From Flavobacterium sp. (GTDB taxonomy: Bacteria; Bacteroidota; Bacteroidia; Flavobacteriales; Flavobacteriaceae): a stretch of DNA of 5,487 bases. This document shows positions 1-4,972 of the stretch, one piece after another. The first letter of the stretch is position 1; each line of letters starts with the position of its first letter. Where the stretch lies: contig JASLID010000009.1 in assembly GCA_030153045.1 (NCBI GenBank), positions 1 to 5,487 on the forward strand. The letters are read 5' to 3'. The notes below the pieces were generated by a model. The model had not been told where the DNA came from. It was given only the letters and a program-made list of their open reading frames with translations, and ran no database searches. Made by a program: the position numbers and the translations under genes.

Positions 1-386
1 CAAAACTTACGGGTGAAATTTTAAACCTTTTAGTCGAAAAATTTCCTGACGGATATGATGATTCCGATATTGTTCGTTTTAAAAACGCTAGAAACGAAAC
101 TATCGAGGCTGTAGAAGTGAGAACTGTTGATACCATTTTCCTAGTAAAAATTAGCACCAAGCTATCAGACAGAATCATCAATTATGATGAGGATGATGAA
201 TTAGAAGATGATGCAACTGAAGATGATTCAATTGACGCTCTAAAAGAGCTAGAAATTGATGATGATAGCGATGATGACGATGTGGATACTGACAAAGCAG
301 ATGCTGACGCAGGTGATGATGATGATGATGACTCAGATTCTGACGAACCAGTTGATGATGATTCAGACGACGAAGATGAAGACTAA
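1..386 (+). CDS. 3' end of a small protein with a long acidic C-terminal tail (5' end outside window)
   Basis: The frame is open from the left edge (first whole codon at base 3) to TAA at 384-386, giving 127 residues with no convincing start, so the gene begins outside the window. Residues 1-60 look like a compact folded domain, with motifs LVEKFPDGYDDSDIVRF and AVEVRTVDTIFLVKIST. Residues 62-127 are an acidic tail in which 43 of 66 residues are Asp or Glu, including a run of six Asp encoded by (GAT)5GAC at 315-332. I cannot assign a function. From memory, similar short flavobacterial proteins sometimes carry the automatic label 'DNA primase', but no primase motif (zinc finger, TOPRIM) is visible here, so I do not adopt it. 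Acidic tails often occur in proteins that contact basic partners such as DNA-binding proteins or ribosomal proteins; that is only a possibility. The gene converges on the pyr operon and ends at a strong hairpin 7 bases after the stop. Confidence 0.8.
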   Translation, partial: KLTGEILNLLVEKFPDGYDDSDIVRFKNARNETIEAVEVRTVDTIFLVKISTKLSDRIINYDEDDELEDDATEDDSIDALKELEIDDDSDDDDVDTDKADADAGDDDDDDSDSDEPVDDDSDDEDED

Positions 387-393
387 ATAAAAT

Positions 394-422
394 AAAAAAG
401 GAACTCAATGAGTTCCTTTTTT
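394..422. terminator. Bidirectional intrinsic terminator between convergent genes
   Basis: A 13-bp perfect stem (394-406 pairs with 410-422) has the core GGAACTC/GAGTTCC, an AAT loop, and a run of six A on the left and six T on the right. Read rightward it ends the acidic-tail gene (stop at 386) with a T-tract. Read leftward it gives the same hairpin plus T-tract for the gene stopping at 445. One hairpin therefore probably serves both transcripts. Confidence 0.9.
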
Positions 423-444
423 ATTATTGCTATTTTAACTAGAA

Positions 445-777
445 TTAAAATCCTAAATCACGTTCTATTTCTTCCATTTCAATTAAATCATGAGCTTCGA
501 GTAATGTTGGAACCACATGCAACGAATGAGGAACATCATTAAAATCAATTTCATTAGCCACAATCACAAATGATTTTTTTTCTTTTTTAAACTTCTTGGC
601 TAAATCAACAAACTTTTTAATTGCTTTAATGTCGACCGATTTATCGTGAGAAATATCCAAAATAAGATTATTCTCTTTATATGAATTAAACTGATCGGAA
701 ACTTTTTGCAAAAAAAGTGTTGAGTTACCTTCGGTATCTTTAATAGTAATTGTGTGTCCTTTGTGTTCAACTTTCAT
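445..777 (-). CDS. Small STAS-like protein, third gene of the pyr operon
   Basis: A 110-residue soluble protein with no signal peptide or membrane segment. It starts at ATG 777, only 9 bases after the pyrB stop, so it is very likely co-transcribed with pyrR-pyrB. The layout fits an alternating beta/alpha STAS (anti-sigma-factor antagonist-like) fold: an N-terminal strand pair (residues 2-24), a strand NNLILDIS (36-43), a helix rich in Lys (48-67), a strand KSFVIVAN (68-75), then VVPTLLEAHDLIEMEEIERD (88-107), which resembles the C-terminal 'PTL.EA.D.I' end of STAS proteins. The phosphorylatable D-S-S/T-G signature of classical SpoIIAA proteins is absent (DISHDKSVDIK is at the equivalent place), so a phospho-switch role is doubtful. 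From memory, relatives in Flavobacteriaceae lie next to rnz and are often mislabelled 'ribonuclease Z'. There is no metallo-beta-lactamase HxHxDH motif here, and no rnz gene follows in this window. Exact function unknown. Confidence 0.85.
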   Translation of the reverse strand: MKVEHKGHTITIKDTEGNSTLFLQKVSDQFNSYKENNLILDISHDKSVDIKAIKKFVDLAKKFKKEKKSFVIVANEIDFNDVPHSLHVVPTLLEAHDLIEMEEIERDLGF

Positions 778-786
778 ATTACAAAT

Positions 787-1713
787 TTACTTAATTTTTG
801 ATGCTAACAAATAAATAACCGCCATTCTTACTGCCACACCATTTTCCACCTGATTTAATATTACAGATTGTTTTGAATCGGCTACATCTGAAGTAATTTC
901 TACTCCCCTGTTTATAGGGCCTGGATGCATAATGACAATTTCTTTATTTAACGAATCCAGTAAATTTTTATCTACACCGTATTGCATTGCGTACTCACGT
1001 GTGGTTGGAAAATAACTCATATCTAAGCGCTCATTTTGTACGCGGAGCATATTGGCCACATCACACCATTCTAATGCTTTACGTAGGTTCGGTTCAACTT
1101 TAACGCCTAATGCATCAATATATTTTGGGATTAATGTTTTTGGACCGCAAACTTTTACCTCTGCTCCTAGTTTTTGTAAAGTATAAATGTTAGATAAAGC
1201 TACTCTTGAATGTAAAATATCACCCACAATAACCACTTTTTTTCCTGCAACATCTCCAAGCTTTTCTCTAATCGTATAAGCGTCTAGTAAACCTTGCGTT
1301 GGATGTTCGTGTGCTCCATCTCCCGCATTAACAATACTTGCTTTCACATTTTTAGATAAAAAAACGGCGGCTCCAGGTGAAGAGTGTCGCATCACTACCA
1401 TATCGACTTTCATCGAAAGGATATTATTCACCGTATCAATTAGTGTCTCTCCTTTTGTTACTGATGAACTTGAGGCTGCAAAATTAACCACATCTGCCGA
1501 AAGGCGTTTTTGAGCTAGTTCGAAAGAAAGTTTGGTTCTGGTACTGTTTTCAAAAAATATATTGGCAATGGTAATATCTCGTAGTGAAGGAACTTTTTTA
1601 ATGGGACGATTAATAACTTCTTTAAAATGGTCGGCGGTTTCAAAAATAAGATTGATGTCGTTCTCATTAATATATTTGATTCCTAGTAAATGGTTTACGC
1701 TTAACTCCTTCAT
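787..1713 (-). CDS. pyrB: Aspartate carbamoyltransferase catalytic subunit
   Basis: Condenses carbamoyl phosphate with L-aspartate to N-carbamoyl-L-aspartate, the second step of de novo UMP synthesis, in the cytoplasm. At 308 residues it has the normal length for the catalytic chain. Visible signatures are the carbamoyl-phosphate loop FFENSTRTKLSFE (53-65, STRT at 57-60), SVTKGETLIDT with the catalytic-loop lysine K87, VVMRH (106-110), HPTQGLLDAYTI (137-148), GDILHSRVALSN (164-175), the aspartate-binding stretch MLRVQNER (222-229) and MHPGPINRG (262-270). The active site of this family is shared between subunits of a trimer. No regulatory-chain gene pyrI lies nearby, so the enzyme is probably a PyrI-independent trimer, as in Bacillus, rather than the allosteric E. 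coli dodecamer; this is inferred. Start ATG 1713 lies one base after the pyrR stop, with an A-rich rather than Shine-Dalgarno upstream region, suggesting coupled translation. Confidence 0.97.
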   Translation of the reverse strand: MKELSVNHLLGIKYINENDINLIFETADHFKEVINRPIKKVPSLRDITIANIFFENSTRTKLSFELAQKRLSADVVNFAASSSSVTKGETLIDTVNNILSMKVDMVVMRHSSPGAAVFLSKNVKASIVNAGDGAHEHPTQGLLDAYTIREKLGDVAGKKVVIVGDILHSRVALSNIYTLQKLGAEVKVCGPKTLIPKYIDALGVKVEPNLRKALEWCDVANMLRVQNERLDMSYFPTTREYAMQYGVDKNLLDSLNKEIVIMHPGPINRGVEITSDVADSKQSVILNQVENGVAVRMAVIYLLASKIK

Positions 1714-1714
1714 T

Positions 1715-2251
1715 TTATTTTGTTATTAATTCTACTGAATCTTCTCCAGCTGTTTCACTCCATTTTACAACTACTTTTTCGTTATTGATGGCATCTACCT
1801 GTCGGCCACGATAGTCTGGCTGAATAGGCAAATGACGGCTAAAACGCCTGTCAATAAGTACTAAAAGCTCTACTTCGCTTGGACGACCAAAAGATTGAAT
1901 GGCCGAAAGTGCTGCATTGATACTTCTTCCGGTATACAATACATCGTCAACAAAAATGACCTTTTTGTTTTCGACTAAAAAGTCGATTTGGGTCTTATTC
2001 GCTTCTAAGGTTTCGCCGCGACGGAAATCATCTCTAAAGAAAGTAATGTCTAGAAATCCAAGTGAAACATCTTTAACATTGTATTCTTCTCCTAAAATTT
2101 GTTTTAAACGAGTGGCAAGTTGCGCACCTCGTGGCTGAATTCCTATCAAAACAGTGTTTTTAAAATCAAGATGATTTTCTATTAACTGACAGGCCAAACG
2201 ATGAAGTATGATGGAAACTTCTTTTTGATTGAGCAAAATTTTTTGACTCAT
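1715..2251 (-). CDS. pyrR: PyrR bifunctional regulator / uracil phosphoribosyltransferase family protein
   Basis: Full length at 178 residues. The family uses PRPP and uracil to make UMP and, in Gram-positive bacteria, binds pyr mRNA leaders to control attenuation. The type I phosphoribosyltransferase PRPP signature VIFVDDVLYTGRS is at 98-110, with the acidic pair D102-D103. Other PyrR marks are GIQPRGAQLA (37-46), LDITFFRDDF (67-76) and LIDRRFSRHLPIQPDYRGR (132-150), matching the conserved 'LVDRGHRELPIRPDYVGK' region of Bacillus PyrR. It is the first gene of the operon with pyrB and the STAS-like gene. The start is ATG 2251, which fits the usual PyrR N-terminus (a short 'xxKxIL' lead). The 78-base leader shows no typical PyrR-binding loop or attenuator, so whether this protein regulates RNA here, or serves mainly as an enzyme or acts on other targets, cannot be told from the window. 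Confidence 0.96.
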   Translation of the reverse strand: MSQKILLNQKEVSIILHRLACQLIENHLDFKNTVLIGIQPRGAQLATRLKQILGEEYNVKDVSLGFLDITFFRDDFRRGETLEANKTQIDFLVENKKVIFVDDVLYTGRSINAALSAIQSFGRPSEVELLVLIDRRFSRHLPIQPDYRGRQVDAINNEKVVVKWSETAGEDSVELITK

Positions 2252-2316
2252 ATGGTTGTTGTGTTTGGATTGTAAAATTAATTAAAATTTTGGATTTATG
2301 AAATGTTTTTTAACCT

Positions 2317-2324
2317 CAAAAATA
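2317..2324 (-). promoter_or_regulatory. Candidate Bacteroidota -7 box for the pyrR-pyrB operon
   Basis: On the minus strand this reads TATTTTTG, an exact match to the TAnnTTTG -7 consensus of Bacteroidota, 65 bases before the pyrR ATG. A good -33 TTTG is not evident. The nearest thing is TTCG at 2344-2347, with 19 bases between the boxes, inside the right part of the inverted repeat's near arm. Transcription would begin near 2310 and leave an AT-rich leader of about 60 nt. The AT-rich background makes chance matches common. Confidence 0.45.
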
Positions 2325-2331
2325 TGCAGTC

Positions 2332-2401
2332 TTGTCATTCCGACGAAGGAGGAATCTCAATTGAAGCGTTGAATGAGATTCCTCCTTCGTCGGAATGACA
2401 A
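2332..2401. repeat. REP-like inverted repeat (28-bp perfect arms)
   Basis: Arms 2332-2359 and 2374-2401 are perfect reverse complements (28 of 28), separated by a 14-base spacer. The arm begins TTGTCATTCCGACGAAGG and continues AGGAATCTCA. It is far more GC-rich than the surrounding AT-rich spacer. I recognise the GTCATTCCGACGAAGGAGGAATCTC motif as one that recurs in flavobacterial genomes. Such elements are REP-like palindromes, usually spread in trans by RAYT-type Y1 transposases; no transposase is present here. It sits between the LRR-gene terminator and the pyrR promoter and could also form a strong RNA or DNA hairpin. It lacks a T-tract on either side, so it is not a typical intrinsic terminator. 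Confidence 0.85.
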
Positions 2402-2421
2402 AATTACGAGGAAAACTAAAT

Positions 2422-2450
2422 AAAAAAAGCCCCACATTTCTGTGAGGCTT
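2422..2450 (-). terminator. Intrinsic terminator of the LRR/T9SS gene (GAAA tetraloop)
   Basis: Read on the minus strand, a 10-bp stem AAGCCTCACA/TGTGGGGCTT (2441-2450 with 2427-2436, one G-U pair) closes a GAAA loop and is followed by a T-tract (2422-2426 plus the two Ts of the stem). It begins 5 bases after the stop codon at 2456. It is homologous to the terminator at 4941-4972. Confidence 0.92.
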
Positions 2451-2965
2451 ACTATTTAGTTTTTAATAAACTTGGTATTAGAAGTTCCTTTATCAGAGTT
2501 TATTTTAATAAAATAATTACCTGATGATAAACTAGAAACATCAACTGTTTTGATTTCTTTCGCATTTGGAATGACTAATACCAGTTGACCTAACGTATTG
2601 TAAATATTGATTGACGTAATTTCAATAGCATCTTTTGTAGCAATATTTAAAACATCGTGCACAGGGTTTGGATATACATTAAAGTAATTTGAAAATTCAA
2701 AATCCTGTCTACTTAACACAGCAATTGTTGTAGTGGCTGTATTCGTTACAATTGGGAAATTGTAATCGAAATAAATGCTTGCTGTGTTGCTAAATGTATT
2801 TCCAACAACTAACGTTGGCTTTGTTTTGATTTTGAAAGCAATATAACCATCGTTATTAGCGTCATCAAAAGGTAAATTAATGTTTTCGAAGATAAATTCA
2901 ACTTTATTCGTTTCGGTAATTTTTGTTATAAACGAGTGACTTCCTTTGATTGCAACTAAAGAATT
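2427..2965 (-). repeat. Downstream copy of a long direct repeat (T9SS gene 3' end plus terminator)
   Basis: This stretch aligns without gaps, at an offset of 2522 bases, to 4949-5487. It includes the terminator stem, the stop-codon context TATTTAGTTTTTAATAAACT and about 169 codons. Most nucleotide differences are synonymous. The true upstream limit cannot be seen because the other copy runs off the window. Confidence 0.9.
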
Positions 2966-4912
2966 AATATTGAATTTAGTCAAATCAATCATGTCTTTTA
3001 CCACAATATTTTGCGCATTGGCAGTCCCATTATTTTCAAAACGAATCATATAATGCACATAATCTCCCACTTTGGTCGGAGGAATAGTTGCTCCTTCTAA
3101 ACACTTCTTATCATTTGGATCAAGAGAATTAACCACCGTTTGATTGAATACAAAAGTATTGTCATTTGGCATATCATCAGTCGCAGCTGAAGTAATTGTC
3201 GCACTGTAATTTAAAACATCACCATTATTTACCGCTGGTGTTTCTACTGGTGAGTTTACGTTTAATGTAACGCTGATTTCTCTCGTTTCAAATGGCAACA
3301 AATTAACAAAATTCCAAGATAAATTATTTACTGTTTGATTTGAAACTCCAGGAATTGCATTAACTAAATCTAAAACCGCGTCATTAAAAACTAAATTTAA
3401 AGTTCCTGATTGCATTGTATTTCCTTTGTTTTTAAAAATTATTTTGGATGAAGTATCAAAACCTGGTCTTGCTCCTATTATTGACAATAAAGTAACTTCT
3501 AAATCCGGATGAACTCCATTGGCTGTAACACAAAAATTTTGAGTAACCGGACTAGCTTGTGTTGGAAAAGTAATATTAACTGTTGATGGGAAAACATTGA
3601 AATAGGTTGGGTTTTCTAAAACTGGTGCTAAAGTGTGTGTTGCAGCTCCAACTGGAATCACATAACTTCCTGACACATTAGAAATTAAACTTCCTGTAAC
3701 GGACCCATTTGTGATATTAAACTTTAAATTTGGAAAAATAATATCAGCCACATCACATCCATTATTATTCATATCATATTTTACATTACCTTGAATAACA
3801 TAAGAGGTTCCACCAGGAGTAAAACTACAATAAGAGTTAACGGCACAGTTGCTTGGAACTATGCTTTGAACCTGATTAAATTCACTATCATCAATACATA
3901 CATAAGTTAGATTAGGGCAATTCGCTGTGTAAAATGTTTGGAATCTTCCATTTTTTAAATTAACACTAGTTAATGGACTATTATTATTGCAATTTAAATA
4001 ATCAAGATTTAGACAAGTGGATACATCTACTGTTTCTAATTGGTTACTTTCACAATTTATATCTATTAAATAGGAAGAAAGCCCTGTAACATCTAAATTT
4101 GTTAAGTTATTCGATGGACAAATTAAATGAACAAGATTAGTTCCTGTTACATCTAAATTTGAAAGTAAATTATAGCCGCATCTCAAGTCTGCCAAGGTTG
4201 ATGCTCCAGATATATTTAATTGAGTTAACTGATTATTGTGACAATACAACACTCTAATATCTTGTAAACTACTAATATCTAATGTAGTTAATGCAGAAAG
4301 TTCACAGTGTAAGATTTGAAGACTATTATTGTTGCCGATAAAATTAAGGGAAACTAAACTAGTATTGTCATGACAGTACAATTGTATTAGACTACTCAAT
4401 CCATTTATATTAAGAACCGTAAGATTATTGTATGCACAATATATATGAGCAACATTATTTAATCCTGTAAAATCTAAAGTGGATATCTGATTATGTTGGC
4501 AATCTAATTCTTGCAGACTAGACAAACCATTCAAATTTAAAGTTGTAATTAAATTATTAAAACAAATAAGATTAATAAGATTTGTTAATCCACTCACGTT
4601 TAAGGAGGTAAGTTGATTATCAGAACAATCCAAATGTTGAAGATTATAAAAACTCGCAATGCCTGTCAGGGAAGTGATAGTACTCGTACTTACATTCAAA
4701 TAACTAACCTGAGATGCCTCACTTACCTCAATTTGACCATTATTATTGGCATCAATTTTAAAATAAGTTCCAACTAAGTTTTTAGCAATTTGATTACTCG
4801 TACTCGCCGCTAACAACTTAGCCTTAAAATTCGCGTTAGGAATAGTAACAATCTGTGCATTAACACCCGTAAATAGCCCTAAGGCCAATAACAAAAAGTA
4901 GATTTTTTTCAT
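2456..4912 (-). CDS. Secreted leucine-rich-repeat protein with T9SS type A sorting domain
   Basis: An 818-residue exported protein. I start it at ATG 4912, because this gives a clean signal peptide (MKK, hydrophobic core, cleavage after GVNA, residues 1-19). The longer GTG frame begins inside the upstream terminator stem. Order of parts: an EF-hand-like loop D54-E65 (DANNNGQIEVSE); about 12 LRRs of ~21 residues (91-340, pattern LxxLxCxxNxLTxLdvsgL); a beta-sandwich-like module with DMNNNGCD (373-460); an Ig/DUF11-like module (466-592); a conserved pre-tail domain SLDPNDKKCLEG...FDYNFP (596-720, I believe catalogued as DUF7619); and a T9SS type A tail (about 740-818) with YFNVYPNPV, INIYNTLGQ and SSGNYFIKI. 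Known for the family: the tail directs passage through the type IX outer-membrane translocon, after which proteins are anchored or released. A role in adhesion or ligand binding is inferred from the LRRs. It lies in tandem with a paralogue. The substrate or ligand is unknown. Confidence 0.93.
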   Translation of the reverse strand: MKKIYFLLLALGLFTGVNAQIVTIPNANFKAKLLAASTSNQIAKNLVGTYFKIDANNNGQIEVSEASQVSYLNVSTSTITSLTGIASFYNLQHLDCSDNQLTSLNVSGLTNLINLICFNNLITTLNLNGLSSLQELDCQHNQISTLDFTGLNNVAHIYCAYNNLTVLNINGLSSLIQLYCHDNTSLVSLNFIGNNNSLQILHCELSALTTLDISSLQDIRVLYCHNNQLTQLNISGASTLADLRCGYNLLSNLDVTGTNLVHLICPSNNLTNLDVTGLSSYLIDINCESNQLETVDVSTCLNLDYLNCNNNSPLTSVNLKNGRFQTFYTANCPNLTYVCIDDSEFNQVQSIVPSNCAVNSYCSFTPGGTSYVIQGNVKYDMNNNGCDVADIIFPNLKFNITNGSVTGSLISNVSGSYVIPVGAATHTLAPVLENPTYFNVFPSTVNITFPTQASPVTQNFCVTANGVHPDLEVTLLSIIGARPGFDTSSKIIFKNKGNTMQSGTLNLVFNDAVLDLVNAIPGVSNQTVNNLSWNFVNLLPFETREISVTLNVNSPVETPAVNNGDVLNYSATITSAATDDMPNDNTFVFNQTVVNSLDPNDKKCLEGATIPPTKVGDYVHYMIRFENNGTANAQNIVVKDMIDLTKFNINSLVAIKGSHSFITKITETNKVEFIFENINLPFDDANNDGYIAFKIKTKPTLVVGNTFSNTASIYFDYNFPIVTNTATTTIAVLSRQDFEFSNYFNVYPNPVHDVLNIATKDAIEITSINIYNTLGQLVLVIPNAKEIKTVDVSSLSSGNYFIKINSDKGTSNTKFIKN
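3893..4642 (-). repeat. Leucine-rich-repeat region of the secreted protein (about 12 units of ~63 bp)
   Basis: Codons 91-340 encode successive units such as LQHLDCSDNQLTSLNVSGLT and LQELDCQHNQISTLDFTGLN, with a usual period of 21 residues. A cysteine recurs at one position of the unit: C96, 117, 138, 159, 180, 203, 224, 245, 265, 287 and 308. The last unit (FQTFYTANCPNLTYVCIDD) is degenerate and probably caps the array. Units are diverged at DNA level, so this is an old array rather than a recent expansion. Confidence 0.85.
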
Positions 4913-4930
4913 TTGTAAAATTTGGTTGTG

Positions 4931-4938
4931 CAAAAATA
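4931..4938 (-). promoter_or_regulatory. Candidate Bacteroidota -7 box for the LRR/T9SS gene
   Basis: The minus strand reads TATTTTTG, an exact TAnnTTTG match, 18 bases before the chosen ATG at 4912. Its upstream end is 2 bases from the T-tract of the preceding terminator. A -33 TTTG element at the expected spacing is not seen, as that place is occupied by the terminator stem. Initiation here would leave a leader of only about 12-15 nt, without a Shine-Dalgarno but A-rich before the start, as is common in this phylum. Confidence 0.45.
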
Positions 4939-4940
4939 AC

Positions 4941-4972
4941 AAAAAAAAAAGCCTCACATTGCTGTGAGGCTT
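4941..4972 (-). terminator. Intrinsic terminator of the upstream T9SS paralogue (GCAA tetraloop)
   Basis: Read on the minus strand, a perfect 10-bp stem AAGCCTCACA/TGTGAGGCTT (4963-4972 with 4949-4958) closes a GCAA loop and is followed by eight further Ts (4941-4948). It starts 5 bases after the stop at 4978. It separates the paralogue from the LRR gene, so the LRR gene should need its own promoter. Confidence 0.93.

Noticed and set aside
178..408. Minus-strand frame rich in histidine opposite the acidic tail
   Set aside because: It is the antisense of GAT repeats (ATC/CAT codons), overlaps the terminator, and has no recognisable protein features.
445..777. Ribonuclease Z
   Set aside because: Too short at 110 residues and without the HxHxDH metal-binding motif; that label for such genes most likely comes from a neighbour.
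787..1713. Ornithine carbamoyltransferase instead of PyrB
   Set aside because: The aspartate-type motifs MLRVQNER and MHPGPINRG and the pyrR neighbour favour aspartate carbamoyltransferase; the OTCase HCLP motif is absent.
1532..1729. Plus-strand frame of 65 codons opposite pyrB
   Set aside because: Antisense of the strongly conserved start of pyrB; no promoter or family features.
1899..2138. Plus-strand frame of 79 codons opposite pyrR
   Set aside because: Antisense of the conserved PRPP-binding region of pyrR; no independent support.
2332..2401. The 28-bp inverted repeat as an intrinsic terminator or a small CRISPR/IS end
   Set aside because: No T-tract follows either arm, there is only one unit and no spacers, and no transposase gene or target-site duplication is visible.
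4913..4957. Longer start (GTG at 4957) for the LRR gene, adding 15 residues
   Set aside because: The GTG lies in the stem of the upstream terminator and the extension would place extra residues before a clean signal peptide that begins at ATG 4912.
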